From an uncultured Flavobacteriaceae bacterium (GTDB taxonomy: Bacteria > Bacteroidota > Bacteroidia > Flavobacteriales > Flavobacteriaceae): a DNA stretch of 64,000 nucleotides. The DNA is taken from contig CALSTV010000001.1 of the NCBI GenBank assembly GCA_943789365.1, positions 2,232,001 through 2,296,000 of the forward strand, read 5' to 3'. The notes beneath the pieces were generated by a model. The model saw only the letters and a list, made by a program, of their open reading frames with translations. It searched no databases and was not told the DNA's origin. Positions within the stretch are counted from its first letter, which is position 1. Each line of letters opens with the position of its first letter. The position numbers and the translations under genes are program-made. Shown here piece by piece: positions 49,356 through 59,408 of this stretch.

Positions 49356-50468
49356 ATGAAAGTAGCATTAATTACAGGAGTTACAGGACAAGACGGAGCG
49401 TATCTGTCTGAGTTCTTGCTAAAAAAAGGATATCAAGTTCACGGAATGAAACGTCGTTCTTCTTTATTCAATACAGATAGAATTGACCATTTATATCAAG
49501 ACCCTCATGTTGATAATCGCAATTTCTTTTTGCATTATGGCGACATGACAGATAGCACTAACATTACGCGACTTATCAAAGAAATTCAACCCGATGAGAT
49601 TTATAATCTAGCAGCGATGTCACATGTGCATGTATCCTTTGAAACACCTGAATATACAGGGAATGCAGATGGCTTGGGGACGCTTAGAATCTTAGATGCT
49701 GTTCGTTTGTTGGGCTTGGAAAAGAAAACGAGAATCTATCAGGCTTCTACTTCAGAATTGTATGGTAAAGTACAAGAAGTACCACAATCAGAAACCACCC
49801 CATTCTATCCGAGATCTCCATATGCCGTAGCTAAAATGTACGCGTATTGGATAACCGTAAATTATAGAGAGGCCTATGGAATGTATACCTGTAATGGGAT
49901 ATTATTCAACCATGAATCGCCCTTGCGAGGGGAAACTTTTGTAACGAGAAAAATTACGAGAGCCACTTCGAGGATAGCCTTAGGCTTACAAGATAAATTC
50001 TATTTAGGGAATTTAGATGCCAAGCGTGATTGGGGACATGCAAAAGACTATGTCCGTATGATGTGGATGATTCTGCAGGCAGAAGCTGCAGAGGACTGGG
50101 TAATTGCTACCGGAAAAACAACAACCGTGCGTGACTTTGTGCGTATGAGTTTTGCTGAAGTTGGGGTTGAACTAGAATTTAGAGGTGTTGGAGTCGAGGA
50201 AAAAGCATTTGTGAAAGCATGCAATAACCCTATGTATCAAATTGAAATAGGAAAAGAAATTCTGTCGGTTGATCCTAAATACTTCCGCCCTACCGAAGTG
50301 GATCTTCTTATTGGCGACCCAAGCAAAGCAAATACCAAACTGGGTTGGATTCCAGAACACGATTTGCAATCTTTGGTAAAAGACATGATGCAATCTGACA
50401 TTAAATTGATGCAAAAAGATCAATATTTAAAAGAAGGAGGATACGAAACCCTCAATTATTTTGAATAA
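49356..50468 (+). CDS. gmd: GDP-mannose 4,6-dehydratase
   Basis: A 370-residue extended SDR. NAD(P) motif [16 protein letters not shown], catalytic STSELYG with Thr/Glu, and [10 protein letters not shown] (Tyr-x3-Lys). It converts GDP-mannose to GDP-4-keto-6-deoxymannose. The gene is followed by fcl, so the pair makes GDP-L-fucose for the polysaccharide. Starts 7 bases after the preceding glycosyltransferase. Confidence 0.96.
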   Translation: MKVALITGVTGQDGAYLSEFLLKKGYQVHGMKRRSSLFNTDRIDHLYQDPHVDNRNFFLHYGDMTDSTNITRLIKEIQPDEIYNLAAMSHVHVSFETPEYTGNADGLGTLRILDAVRLLGLEKKTRIYQASTSELYGKVQEVPQSETTPFYPRSPYAVAKMYAYWITVNYREAYGMYTCNGILFNHESPLRGETFVTRKITRATSRIALGLQDKFYLGNLDAKRDWGHAKDYVRMMWMILQAEAAEDWVIATGKTTTVRDFVRMSFAEVGVELEFRGVGVEEKAFVKACNNPMYQIEIGKEILSVDPKYFRPTEVDLLIGDPSKANTKLGWIPEHDLQSLVKDMMQSDIKLMQKDQYLKEGGYETLNYFE

Positions 50469-50505
50469 GTACAGAGACACTTTAAAAATGTATAAATAAA
50501 CATAC

Positions 50506-51588
50506 ATGATGAACAAAGCAGCTAAAATATACATTGCAGGTCATAGAGGTCTCGTAGGAAGTGCGATTCTAAAAAACTTGCAAAATAAAGGTTATAGTAA
50601 CCTCGTTACTAGAACGCACAAGGAATTAGACTTGGTGGATACAGCATCTGTAGCCGAGTTCTTTGCAAAAGAACAACCAGAATACGTGTATCTGGCAGCG
50701 GCAAAAGTAGGCGGGATTATCGCGAATAATACGTACAGAGCCGACTTTATTTATGAGAACCTAATGATTCAAAATAATGTCATCCATCAGTCATACTTGC
50801 ATAAAGTAAAAAAATTATTGTTTTTAGGCTCAACTTGTATCTATCCGAAGCAAGCACCGCAGCCTATGCCAGAAAATTGTTTAATGACAGGAGTTTTGGA
50901 ATATACAAACGAACCCTACGCCATTGCTAAAATTGCTGGGATTAAAATGTGTGAAAGCTATAACTTGCAGTATGGGACTAATTTTATATCAGTGATGCCC
51001 ACCAATCTCTATGGCCCCAATGATAATTTCAATCTAGAAACCTCACATGTATTGCCTGCAATCATTCGTAAAATTCATTTGGCCAAAGCTTTTGAGACAT
51101 CTAATTTTGAAGTCATCCGTCAAGATCTTCAAAAAAGACCTATTGAAGGGGTAGATGAAAATGCGTCGGAAAGTGAAATTATTTCCATCTTAAGAAAATA
51201 TGGAATTGTAAAAAACAATGATGTAAGTCTTAGTCTCTGGGGAAGTGGAAAGCCCATGCGAGAATTCTTATGGTCAGAAGACATGGCAGATGCCAGTGTT
51301 TTTATCATGGAACAACGTAATTTTGGCGATATAACCGCTTCTTGTAGAGATGAAATTACAAACACGCATGTCAATATTGGAACCGGGGTAGAAATTAGTA
51401 TTCGTCAGTTGGCAATTGCCATTCAAAATGAAATTGGGTTTAAGGGAGAAATTATGTTCGATACAGACAAACCAGATGGGACCTTACGAAAACTCACAGA
51501 TCCATCAAAATTGCATGCGCTGGGGTGGAAGCATACCGTGGAGCTTGAAGATGGGATAAAAAAAATGTATGCTCATTATTTAAAATAA
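50506..51588 (+). CDS. fcl: GDP-L-fucose synthase
   Basis: A 360-residue epimerase-reductase: [56 protein letters not shown] (Tyr-x3-Lys) and the C-terminal [18 protein letters not shown]. It completes GDP-L-fucose synthesis after Gmd. A ~30-residue acidic insert (about 205-235, [19 protein letters not shown]) is longer than in short homologues. A terminator follows it. Confidence 0.95.
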   Translation: MMNKAAKIYIAGHRGLVGSAILKNLQNKGYSNLVTRTHKELDLVDTASVAEFFAKEQPEYVYLAAAKVGGIIANNTYRADFIYENLMIQNNVIHQSYLHKVKKLLFLGSTCIYPKQAPQPMPENCLMTGVLEYTNEPYAIAKIAGIKMCESYNLQYGTNFISVMPTNLYGPNDNFNLETSHVLPAIIRKIHLAKAFETSNFEVIRQDLQKRPIEGVDENASESEIISILRKYGIVKNNDVSLSLWGSGKPMREFLWSEDMADASVFIMEQRNFGDITASCRDEITNTHVNIGTGVEISIRQLAIAIQNEIGFKGEIMFDTDKPDGTLRKLTDPSKLHALGWKHTVELEDGIKKMYAHYLK

Positions 51589-51592
51589 AAAC

Positions 51593-51623
51593 AAATAGCG
51601 AAAGATTTCTTTTGCTATTTTTG
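51593..51623 (+). terminator. Terminator overlapping a -7 box between fcl and rfbC
   Basis: A 13-pair stem, including one G-T pair, runs from 51593-51605 to 51608-51620 with a two-base loop, followed by a short T run. The descending arm contains TATTTTTG (51616-51623), a match to the -7 consensus, 20 bases before the rfbC ATG. It may thus end the upstream operon and start the rhamnose genes. Confidence 0.65.
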
Positions 51624-51643
51624 TATCCGATTCAATTCAATCT

Positions 51644-52225
51644 ATGATAGTAACAGAAACAAACATTCCAGAAGTCCTTATTTTTGAACCCAAAGTTTTT
51701 GGAGATGAACGGGGCTATTTTATGGAGACCTTTCGACTCGATGCAATACAAAAACATATTGGGAACGTAAACTTTGTACAAGACAACGAATCCTATTCAG
51801 AATATGGAGTATTAAGAGGCTTGCATTATCAGAAACCACCTTTTACCCAAAGTAAATTGGTGCGCGTTATGCAGGGTGAAGTCTTAGATATTGCCGTTGA
51901 TATTCGTATGGGTTCTCCCACATATGGACAACATGTTTCGGTACTGCTCACAGGAGAGAATAAAAAACAGTTATGGGTGCCCCAAGGGTTTGCACACGGT
52001 TTTTCAGTATTGAGTGAAACCGCACAATTTGCCTACAAATGCGACAACTATTATACCCCATCTCACGATGCTGGTTTTCGCTGGGATGATCCAAAATTAG
52101 GCATCGACTGGAAGCTGCCATTGGATGCAATACGTCTGTCAGAAAAAGACAAGAAGCAGCCCGACTTTTCGCAGAATGATGTTTTTCGGTACGAAGATTT
52201 TAATCAAGAAAAGATGTATTCATGA
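51644..52225 (+). CDS. rfbC: dTDP-4-dehydrorhamnose 3,5-epimerase
   Basis: A 193-residue cupin: FEPKVFGDERGYFMETFR, VLRGLHYQKPPFTQSKLVRV (catalytic His region), AVDIRMGSPTYGQHV, WVPQGFAHGFSVLSE. Third step of dTDP-L-rhamnose synthesis. Overlaps rfbD by 4 bases. Confidence 0.95.
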   Translation: MIVTETNIPEVLIFEPKVFGDERGYFMETFRLDAIQKHIGNVNFVQDNESYSEYGVLRGLHYQKPPFTQSKLVRVMQGEVLDIAVDIRMGSPTYGQHVSVLLTGENKKQLWVPQGFAHGFSVLSETAQFAYKCDNYYTPSHDAGFRWDDPKLGIDWKLPLDAIRLSEKDKKQPDFSQNDVFRYEDFNQEKMYS

Positions 52226-53082
52226 GCATATTGGTTACGGGTGCTAATGGACAACTTGGCAATGAATTGCACAAGCTAAGCGCACAGCATAACAACTGGA
52301 AATTTTTCTTCTGTGATCGAAACAAAGTAGATATCACCGATAAAGAAGCAATCACTGCATTCGTTCAAGAAAATAAAATTACAGCAATCATAAATTGTGC
52401 GGCCTATACTGCAGTGGATTTGGCTGAGTCGGAAACGGCGAAAGCCCGAACAATAAATGTTCAAGGCGCAAAGAATTTAGCACAGGTAACGGCTGAAAAC
52501 AACTTGAAGCTTATCCATGTATCGACCGATTTTGTTTTTGATGGAAAGCATTATCTACCATATGTAGAAAGTGATACGCCAAACCCTTTGAGTGTGTATG
52601 GAGAAACAAAACTTCAGGGAGAAAAAGAAGTTTTGAAGGCCTGTTCGAATGCCATTGTAATTAGAACGTCATGGCTGTACAGTGCATATGGGACCAATTT
52701 TGTAAAAACCATGCAGCGACTTGGTAACGAAAGAACGCAATTAGGAGTTGTATTTGATCAAATAGGAACTCCGACATGGACAGGCGATTTGGCGCAAGCA
52801 ATTTTAGAGATTTTGTCGCAATTCAAAGAGAACACTTCTGGAATTTACCACTTTTCGAATGAAGGTGTAGCTTCTTGGTACGATTTTGCAGTTGAGATTA
52901 TGGAATTGTCTAAAATAGATTGCAAGGTGCTTCCCATCGAAGCAAAAGAATATCCTACTCCTGCATACAGACCCGCGTATAGTGTTCTGAATAAAAGTAA
53001 AATTAAAAGGGATTTCAATTTGAAAATTCCTTACTGGAAAGTAAGTTTGAAGAATTGCATCGAACAAATAACTGAACTATAA
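52222..53082 (+). CDS. rfbD: dTDP-4-dehydrorhamnose reductase
   Basis: A 286-residue reductase: ILVTGANGQLGNELHKL, INCAAYTAVDLAESE, HVSTDFVFDGK, PLSVYGETKLQGEKEV (Tyr-x3-Lys). It makes dTDP-L-rhamnose from the RfbC product. Start overlaps rfbC (ATGA). Confidence 0.95.
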   Translation: MSILVTGANGQLGNELHKLSAQHNNWKFFFCDRNKVDITDKEAITAFVQENKITAIINCAAYTAVDLAESETAKARTINVQGAKNLAQVTAENNLKLIHVSTDFVFDGKHYLPYVESDTPNPLSVYGETKLQGEKEVLKACSNAIVIRTSWLYSAYGTNFVKTMQRLGNERTQLGVVFDQIGTPTWTGDLAQAILEILSQFKENTSGIYHFSNEGVASWYDFAVEIMELSKIDCKVLPIEAKEYPTPAYRPAYSVLNKSKIKRDFNLKIPYWKVSLKNCIEQITEL

Positions 53083-53138
53083 AAATAAATTCATAATTAA
53101 CTGCAAGACAGTAAGATAGCAAGACAATTAAAGATAAA

Positions 53139-54191
53139 ATGAAAACAATAGCCATTACAGGAGGAGCAGGATTTATAGGATCACATGTGGTTCGCTTGTT
53201 CGTAAACAAATATCCTGAATACAAAATTGTCAATATAGACAAACTTACCTATGCAGGGAATTTAGCCAACTTAAAAGATGTTGAAAGCTTGCCCAATTAC
53301 GAATTTGTAAAAGCTGATATTGTAGACGCAGATACCATGATGCAACTTTTTAAGAAGCATCAATTCGATGCCGTGATTCATTTGGCAGCCGAATCTCACG
53401 TAGATCGTTCCATAACAAACCCAACTGAATTTGTGTTTACCAATGTCATTGGAACTGTCAATCTATTAAATGCGGCAAAGGCAATTTGGAAAGACAATTT
53501 CAAAGATAAATTATTCTACCATGTCTCTACAGATGAAGTGTATGGTTCTTTGGGAGAAGAAGGCTTATTTACAGAAACAAGTAATTACGATCCTCACAGT
53601 CCATATTCAGCATCCAAAGCGAGTTCAGATCATTTTGTACGTGCATATTTTGATACCTATGGATTGCCATCGCTTATTTCTAATTGCTCGAATAACTACG
53701 GCTCCTACCAATTTCCTGAAAAATTAATTCCGTTGTTTATCAACAACATCAGAAACAACAAACCGTTACCAGTTTATGGGAAAGGTGAGAATGTTAGAGA
53801 CTGGCTATGGGTAGAAGACCATGCGAGAGCCATTGATGTTATCTTTCATAAGGGAGCGTTGGGAGGTACCTATAATATTGGAGGCCATAATGAGTGGACG
53901 AACATTGATTTAATAAAAGTAATGTGCCGTATCTTAGATAAAAAGTTGGGAAGACCAGAAGGTACTTCGGAACAGGGGATTACCTATGTGAAGGACAGAG
54001 CTGGCCATGACATGCGCTATGCGATTGATGCGTCGAAACTTCAAAATGAATTGGATTGGAAACCTAGTTTGCAATTTGAGGAAGGTTTGGAGAAAACCAT
54101 TGATTGGTATTTAGAGAATGAAAATTGGTTAGAGAATATCACCAGTGGAAACTATCAAGCGTATTACGAAAAACAATATATCAAACGATAA
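53139..54191 (+). CDS. rfbB: dTDP-glucose 4,6-dehydratase
   Basis: A 350-residue SDR: ITGGAGFIGSHVVRLFV, HLAAESHVDRSI, HVSTDEVYGSLGE, YSASKASSDHFVRA, and NCSNNYGSYQFPEKLIPL. Second step of dTDP-rhamnose synthesis. It lies 56 bases after rfbD and 66 before rfbA. Confidence 0.96.
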   Translation: MKTIAITGGAGFIGSHVVRLFVNKYPEYKIVNIDKLTYAGNLANLKDVESLPNYEFVKADIVDADTMMQLFKKHQFDAVIHLAAESHVDRSITNPTEFVFTNVIGTVNLLNAAKAIWKDNFKDKLFYHVSTDEVYGSLGEEGLFTETSNYDPHSPYSASKASSDHFVRAYFDTYGLPSLISNCSNNYGSYQFPEKLIPLFINNIRNNKPLPVYGKGENVRDWLWVEDHARAIDVIFHKGALGGTYNIGGHNEWTNIDLIKVMCRILDKKLGRPEGTSEQGITYVKDRAGHDMRYAIDASKLQNELDWKPSLQFEEGLEKTIDWYLENENWLENITSGNYQAYYEKQYIKR

Positions 54192-54227
54192 GGAACCTGC
54201 CTTACAGATTTAAAAAGCAACGGGCGA

Positions 54228-54255
54228 CGCTAATCGACTAACGAATAACGAAAAA
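54228..54255 (+). repeat. Four degenerate 7-bp CG-N3-AA units before rfbA
   Basis: CGCTAAT, CGACTAA, CGAATAA and CGAAAAA lie end to end just upstream of the rfbA ATG at 54258. The same seven-base period, with CGAACAT/CGAACAA units, precedes the Ugd-like gene at 62792. Confidence 0.5.
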
Positions 54256-54257
54256 GT

Positions 54258-55133
54258 ATGAAAGGAATAATTCTAGCAGGAGGTTCGGGTACACGTTTGT
54301 ATCCCATAACAAAAGGGGTGTCAAAACAATTATTGCCGATTTTTGACAAACCCATGATTTATTATCCTTTAAGCACCTTAATGCTCGCAGGGATTAAAGA
54401 AATCCTTATCATTTCAACACCTCAAGACACACCGCTTTTTGAACAACTTTTGGGAGATGGTAGTCAGTGGGGAGTCTCCTTGTCATATGCTGTTCAGCCC
54501 TCACCAGACGGACTCGCACAAGCTTTTATTATTGGAGAGTCATTTATTGGAGACGATGATGTATGTCTGGTTTTGGGAGATAATATTTTTTATGGACCTG
54601 GCTTTTCTAAACTGCTTCAAGAGGCTGTAACTCATGTTGAAGAAGAGCAAAAAGCCAGTGTGTTCGGTTACTATGTGACGGATCCAGAACGCTATGGAGT
54701 AGCTGAATTTGATGCGGATGGAAATGTAATCAGTATAGAAGAAAAGCCAGAAACACCAAAATCCAATTTTGCGGTCGTCGGATTGTACTTTTACCCAAAT
54801 TCTGTAGTCAAGTTAGCACATAGGATACAACCTTCCGAACGTGGTGAACTAGAGATAACCTCTGTTAATGAGGCCTATCTTAAAAAATCTGAATTGAAAA
54901 TGAGTGTAATGGGTAGAGGTTTTGCTTGGTTAGATACGGGAACACAACAGTCACTTTTAGAAGCTTCAAATTATATTGAAGCCATTCAAAACAGACAAGG
55001 GCTTATGGTATCTTGTTTAGAAGAAATTGCTTGGAGAAAAGGATGGATTTCCGATGGGAAACTTAGAGAGATTGCTGAGCCTTTGACGAAAAACGACTAT
55101 GGAAAGTACCTACTTCGCTTGTTGAAGCGCTAA
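54258..55133 (+). CDS. rfbA: Glucose-1-phosphate thymidylyltransferase
   Basis: A 291-residue nucleotidyltransferase: [56 protein letters not shown] and [17 protein letters not shown]. First step of dTDP-rhamnose synthesis. The gene order rfbC-D-B-A, with RfbA last, is a common alternative arrangement. Confidence 0.96.
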   Translation: MKGIILAGGSGTRLYPITKGVSKQLLPIFDKPMIYYPLSTLMLAGIKEILIISTPQDTPLFEQLLGDGSQWGVSLSYAVQPSPDGLAQAFIIGESFIGDDDVCLVLGDNIFYGPGFSKLLQEAVTHVEEEQKASVFGYYVTDPERYGVAEFDADGNVISIEEKPETPKSNFAVVGLYFYPNSVVKLAHRIQPSERGELEITSVNEAYLKKSELKMSVMGRGFAWLDTGTQQSLLEASNYIEAIQNRQGLMVSCLEEIAWRKGWISDGKLREIAEPLTKNDYGKYLLRLLKR

Positions 55134-55264
55134 ATAAAAGTGAAAGTAAATTAGCTTAAGAGCGTTTTCTTTATATTTCCACTGCTTTGGAATTGATTTT
55201 GATTTTTTCTTGTATTTCATAATATTTTCAGCTAAATTCGTAACATAATTCGTACCCCTGAAAC

Positions 55265-56656
55265 ATGTTGCAAGGAAAATCTAAATTTGTACCCTTACTT
55301 TCTTCGTTTGTAGATATAATTCTACTTGTTTTGGCATTTGTGGTGGCACGGATTTATGTGTTTGAAGGCTATCCGCCGGATCGAACCTTATATATAATTC
55401 TTGGGGTAGGTTGTCTGTTATTATGGATAATTATTGCCGTAAAGATGGAGCTTTACGAGCTGCCTAGAATTTTACATATAGATAAAATTTTGTCCAGAAA
55501 TTTGCTGGCTATAATGGTCTTTACTTTTTTAAGTGGAGGCCTTGTTTTTTTTCTAACCGATTACAAATATTCGCGTTTCTTTTTTGGTTCAACCATTATT
55601 GTTTTTACAGTATTCTTACTTTCGTGGAGAATCATATCCATAACATTTCTTAAAAAATACAGACGTAGCGGATTTAACTATCGCAAGATTCTTATCATTG
55701 GACTCAATGCCAATGTAGAAAACCTAATAGAAAAAGTATATTTGAATCCGAATTATGGATTTATAATAGCGGGTCTGTTTACAAATAAAAAAAGAATCAA
55801 TGCTGTAAAAGAATACTATAAAGGGGATCTCTCACAGGTCTTTGAATTTATTGAACAGAATTATTTAGATGAGATAGTCATTTCATTAGATTATAAAGAC
55901 CGCGAATTGATCAATGAATTAATGCGCTATGCAGATAACAATATGGTGCGAGTACGTGTGATACCAGAGTTTTCAGAATACCTATTCCAAAATTTCTCAA
56001 TAGATTATACAGAAAATATACCTATACTTCAGGCAAGAAGAGAGCCTTTGCAGAGTTTGACCAATCGTATGTTTAAAAGAGCGTTCGATTTTGTGTTTTC
56101 ATTAGTAACCATTGTCATCTTATTTTCGTGGTTGTTTCCAATAATTGCACTCATTATAAAGCTTAGCAGTAGAGGCCCTGTTTTCTTTGTTCAAGAAAGG
56201 ACGGGAAAAGATGGCGAATCTTTTATGTGTTTTAAATTCAGGTCTATGGTTGTAAATGGAAATTCTGATAACCAACAAGCGACCAAAGGTGATGCCAGAA
56301 TAACACCTTTTGGGGCATTTATGAGAAGAACGAGTATTGATGAATTGCCGCAAATTATCAACGTGCTATTTAACCAAATGTCTTTGGTGGGGCCTAGGCC
56401 GCATATGTTAATACATACGGAAGAATATCGTTTGTTGGTAGATAAATTTATGGTGCGGCATTTTGCAAAACCAGGGGTAACCGGTTGGGCGCAGGTTAAT
56501 GGCTTTCGAGGAGAAACCAAAGAAGTAAAAGACATGGAGGATCGGGCTAAAGCAGATATATGGTATATCGAAAATTGGAGCTTTTTGCTCGACCTCAAAA
56601 TTGTGGCCATTACTTTTTATCATATTTTCTTTAAAAAAGATGAAAACGCATTTTGA
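55265..56656 (+). CDS. Polyprenyl glycosylphosphotransferase (WcaJ-like initiating enzyme)
   Basis: A 463-residue membrane enzyme with five N-terminal helices, a cytoplasmic nucleotide-binding-like middle (KILIIGLNANVENLIEKVY) and the C-terminal phosphoglycosyltransferase domain: KRAFDFVFSLVTIVIL, FVQERTGKDGESFMCFKFRSM, RRTSIDELPQIINVLF, GWAQVNGFRGET. It transfers a sugar-1-phosphate (often glucose or galactose) to undecaprenyl phosphate and thereby starts each repeat unit. It follows rfbA by 131 bases in the same direction. Confidence 0.92.
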   Translation: MLQGKSKFVPLLSSFVDIILLVLAFVVARIYVFEGYPPDRTLYIILGVGCLLLWIIIAVKMELYELPRILHIDKILSRNLLAIMVFTFLSGGLVFFLTDYKYSRFFFGSTIIVFTVFLLSWRIISITFLKKYRRSGFNYRKILIIGLNANVENLIEKVYLNPNYGFIIAGLFTNKKRINAVKEYYKGDLSQVFEFIEQNYLDEIVISLDYKDRELINELMRYADNNMVRVRVIPEFSEYLFQNFSIDYTENIPILQARREPLQSLTNRMFKRAFDFVFSLVTIVILFSWLFPIIALIIKLSSRGPVFFVQERTGKDGESFMCFKFRSMVVNGNSDNQQATKGDARITPFGAFMRRTSIDELPQIINVLFNQMSLVGPRPHMLIHTEEYRLLVDKFMVRHFAKPGVTGWAQVNGFRGETKEVKDMEDRAKADIWYIENWSFLLDLKIVAITFYHIFFKKDENAF

Positions 56657-57006
56657 TTTTCGGCACCTTGGAAGTGGACTGATTTTCTTCTTTAATGATT
56701 TGTGATTTCCTTTATTAAATTCCTCTTTTATAGCAGTTTTATTCTTAAAATAAACGGCCTCTTAAAAACTGTAAATCTTACAGTTAACCTGTTGTAAAAA
56801 AACTTTAGATTCTTTAAGTTTTAAGGGAAAAAAAACAGTATTTTTGTGAGTATAAAATTTAGAAAATAGAATCTCTCTATTGAAGAGTTTCTTGTTTTCT
56901 ATTTTTTTTGCTTGAGATAATTCTAGTTAAGATTGTCTTAAAAAGTAAGTTTCTTTCAGTAATGAATGGGACTTACAATAGCGAAGCTATGTAAAAAAAC
57001 AAAACG
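56657..57006 (+). promoter_or_regulatory. Long leader before the TviC-like gene
   Basis: This 350-base gap contains hairpins at 56767-56785 (AACTGTAA/TTACAGTT) and 56937-56951 (TTAAGA/TCTTAA). A perfect -7 box TATTTTTG lies at 56839-56846 (no clear -33). At 56946-56991 sits copy 2 of the two-hairpin leader element. The layout resembles the leader of the export gene near 36.9 kb, suggesting a second point of transcription control in the cluster. Confidence 0.55.
56946..56991 (+). ncRNA. Two-hairpin leader element, copy 2
   Basis: Outer stem GTAAGT (56946-56951) / ACTTAC (56972-56977), inner hairpin TTCA-GTAA-TGAA (56956-56967), then a second hairpin ATAGC-GAA-GCTAT (56979-56991). Compared with copy 1 at 36889-36932 the stems differ but still pair, while GGGACTTACAA and GCGAAGC are kept. 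It ends 15 bases before the ATG at 57007. Confidence 0.55.
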
Positions 57007-58002
57007 ATGGGAATAGTTGAAAACATTCATTTAGAGGGAAAACAAATAGTAGTAACCGGAGGCGCTGGGTTTATTGGTTCTAATTTAATTGCGGTATTGT
57101 TGGAAAAAGGCAACCGAGTGGTGTGTTTAGATAATTTTTCAACAGGAAAGCATGAGAATATTGCCCCTTTTTTAGAGAATGATTTATTCACCTTAATTAC
57201 GGGTGATATTCGTAACCTTGAAGATTGTCAAAAAGCAGTTTTGGGTGCAGATTATGTTTTGCACGAAGCGGCATTGGGTTCTGTGCCTAGGTCTATCAAT
57301 GACCCGATCACAACCAATGATGTCAATACCAGTGGGTTTTTAAATATGCTGGTTGCTTCTAGAGATGCAGGGGTGAAACGATTTGTATATGCCGCGAGTT
57401 CTTCAACCTATGGCGACTCTAAATCGCTACCAAAAGTAGAAGAAATCATTGGAAAACCTTTGTCTCCATATGCAATTACAAAATACGTAAACGAGTTGTA
57501 TGCAGACACTTTCTATAGAACCTATGGGTTTGAAACCATTGGATTGCGATATTTCAATGTGTTTGGAAGAAGGCAGGATGCTAACGGTGCCTATGCGGCG
57601 GTGATACCTAAATTTGTAGGTCAGTTTGTGAAATATGAATCGCCTGTCATAAATGGAGATGGTGAGTATTCAAGAGATTTTACCTATATCGACAATGTCA
57701 TTCAAATGAATTTGTTGGCATTGACAACCGAAAACAAAGAAGCTGTCAACCAAGTATACAACACCGCTTTTGGAGAAAGAGCCACCTTGAATGACCTGGT
57801 CAATTCTTTAAAAGAATATTTAGGAGCGTACGATCCTAAAATAAAAGAAGTAGCCGTGACATACGGACCCAATAGAGCGGGTGATATTCCACACTCTTTG
57901 GCGAGCATAGATAAAGCAAAAAAACTCTTGGGGTACAATCCACAATACTCCTTGCAAAAAGGCTTAAAAGAAGCTGTACAATGGTATTGGGAGAATTTGT
58001 AA
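57007..58002 (+). CDS. UDP-N-acetylglucosamine/galactosamine 4-epimerase (TviC/WbpP-like)
   Basis: A 331-residue extended SDR. VVTGGAGFIGSNLIAVLL, HEAALGSVPRSINDPITTND, ASSSTYGDSKSLPKVE, YAITKYVNELYAD (Tyr-x3-Lys) and RYFNVFGRRQDANGAYAAVI are the signature of the WbpP/WbgU/TviC group, which interconverts UDP-GlcNAc/GlcNAcA and UDP-GalNAc/GalNAcA. With the TviB/WbpO-like dehydrogenase at 60335 it could supply UDP-GalNAcA. Confidence 0.88.
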   Translation: MGIVENIHLEGKQIVVTGGAGFIGSNLIAVLLEKGNRVVCLDNFSTGKHENIAPFLENDLFTLITGDIRNLEDCQKAVLGADYVLHEAALGSVPRSINDPITTNDVNTSGFLNMLVASRDAGVKRFVYAASSSTYGDSKSLPKVEEIIGKPLSPYAITKYVNELYADTFYRTYGFETIGLRYFNVFGRRQDANGAYAAVIPKFVGQFVKYESPVINGDGEYSRDFTYIDNVIQMNLLALTTENKEAVNQVYNTAFGERATLNDLVNSLKEYLGAYDPKIKEVAVTYGPNRAGDIPHSLASIDKAKKLLGYNPQYSLQKGLKEAVQWYWENL

Positions 58003-58004
58003 TT

Positions 58005-58046
58005 TTAGGCATTAGGCATTAGGCATTAGGCATTAGGCATTAGGCA
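58005..58046. repeat. Six tandem 7-bp TTAGGCA units
   Basis: Six perfect copies of TTAGGCA directly follow the stop of the epimerase gene (three bases after it), followed by a TTA remnant. Confidence 0.9.
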
Positions 58047-58070
58047 TTAACCGAAAAGATAACAAACCCA

Positions 58071-58202
58071 ACAATCCAATAATCAGTTTATCCGCCGTAG
58101 CCCAGCGAAGGAGGACAATCCAATAATCAATTTATCCGCCGTAGCCCAGCGAAGGAGGACAATCCAATAATCAGTTTATCCGCCGTAGCCCAGCGAAGGA
58201 GG
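58071..58202. repeat. Three tandem 44-bp repeats
   Basis: Units at 58071-58114, 58115-58158 and 58159-58202 begin ACAATCCAATAATCAGTTTA and contain TCCGCCGTAGCCCAGCGAAG. The middle unit differs at one base. A partial fourth (ACAACCCAATAAC) follows. There are no unique spacers, so it is not a CRISPR array. Confidence 0.9.
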
Positions 58203-58246
58203 ACAACCCAATAACATAACAACCAAATAAAGCAAAAATCAAAACA

Positions 58247-59224
58247 GTGAATTCAAAAAATTTCGCATTGATTGGAGTAGCGGGTTATATAGCGCCTCGG
58301 CATCTAAAAGCCATCAAAGAGGTGGACGGAACTCTGATAGCAGCATTGGACAAACACGACAGTGTAGGCATATTGGATAGTTATTTCCCAAGTACTGATT
58401 TTTTTGTAGAGTTTGAGCGTTTTGATCGTCATATTGAAAAACAAAAAAGGGCGAACAAAGTACAGTTAGATTATGTAAGTATTTGTACACCTAATTATCT
58501 ACACGATGCTCATATTCGAATGGCTTTGAGAACAGGAGCCAATGCAATATGTGAAAAGCCCTTGGTGCTCAATCCATGGAACTTAGATGCCTTATTGGAT
58601 ATTGAAAGAGAAACGGGTAAGAAAGTGTATACGATATTGCAATTGCGTCTGCATCCGAGTATCATTGCTTTGAAAGAAAAAATAGAGAAAGGACCTAAGG
58701 ATAAAATCTACGACGTAGATCTAACCTATCTCACCTCACGAGGCAATTGGTATTTTACCTCTTGGAAAGGAGATGTTTCAAAATCAGGAGGCATTGCATC
58801 GAACATTGGTGTGCATTTTTACGATATGCTTTCTTGGATTTTTGGAATGGTAATTGAAAACAAAACCCACCTACATACGCATGACAGAGCTGCAGGTTAT
58901 TTAGAATTTGCTCAGGCACGTGTGAAATGGTTTTTGTCTATAGATAGCAAAGCCCTTCCAAAAGAAATTAAAGAAAAAGGACAAAGAACCTATCGTTCGA
59001 TTACTGTAGATGGCGAGGAATTGGAGTTCAGTACAGGATTCACAGAATTGCATACAGAAAGTTATAAAGAAATTTTAAAAGGAAATGGTTTTGGTCTAGA
59101 AGACGCTCGGCAATCTATCAATATCGTCCATGCCATAAGAAATGCTGAAATCAGCCCGAAAGAAGAAGGTAAATTCCATCCATTTGCAGATTTGCCAGTA
59201 GGTAAACATCCTTTTCGAAGATGA
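58247..59224 (+). CDS. WlbA/WbpB-like Gfo/Idh/MocA oxidoreductase
   Basis: A 325-residue NAD-dependent oxidoreductase. FALIGVAGYIAPRHLKAIKEV, VSICTPNYLHDAHIRMAL, ICEKPLVLNPWNLDALL and SGGIASNIGVHFYDML match the WlbA/WbpB group, which oxidises UDP-GlcNAcA at C3 in making diacetamido-uronic acids. The start codon is GTG at 58247. Partner aminotransferase and acetyltransferase genes (WbpE/WbpD type) are not in this window and may lie to the right. Confidence 0.88.
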   Translation: MNSKNFALIGVAGYIAPRHLKAIKEVDGTLIAALDKHDSVGILDSYFPSTDFFVEFERFDRHIEKQKRANKVQLDYVSICTPNYLHDAHIRMALRTGANAICEKPLVLNPWNLDALLDIERETGKKVYTILQLRLHPSIIALKEKIEKGPKDKIYDVDLTYLTSRGNWYFTSWKGDVSKSGGIASNIGVHFYDMLSWIFGMVIENKTHLHTHDRAAGYLEFAQARVKWFLSIDSKALPKEIKEKGQRTYRSITVDGEELEFSTGFTELHTESYKEILKGNGFGLEDARQSINIVHAIRNAEISPKEEGKFHPFADLPVGKHPFRR

Positions 59225-59251
59225 AATAGTCATAGGGGTATGTAGGTGTAT

Positions 59252-59379
59252 GGTTATGGAGTTGTGTGGTTATGTAGTTGTATGGTTATTTAGTTGTGTG
59301 GTTATATAGTTGTATGGTTATGGAGTTGTATAGTTATGTAGTTGTATAGTTATTTAGTTGTATGGTTATAGAGTTGTGT
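59252..59379. repeat. Eight tandem 16-bp units (GGTTATnnAGTTGTnT), G/T-rich
   Basis: Eight contiguous 16-bp units, differing mainly at a two-base position (GG, GT, TT, AT, then GG, GT, TT, AG). This shows a higher-order 64-bp unit present twice. The array lies in the 369-base gene-free gap 59225-59593, whose remaining part is an A/C-rich array. Confidence 0.9.
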
Positions 59380-59408
59380 GGTTTTGTTGTTAAAATTCCA
59401 GCAACCAA
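59372..59408 (+). repeat. 37-bp direct repeat, left copy
   Basis: Exactly identical to 59994-60030 (starts AGTTGTGTGGTTTTGTTGTT and ends CAGCAACCAA). The pair is 622 bp apart and brackets the four-helix-bundle gene at 59594-59953. The sequence also marks the switch from the G/T-rich array to the A/C-rich array. Confidence 0.85.

Noticed and set aside
58071-58202. CRISPR array
   Set aside because: The 44-bp units are directly tandem without unique spacers, there are only three of them, and no cas genes are seen.
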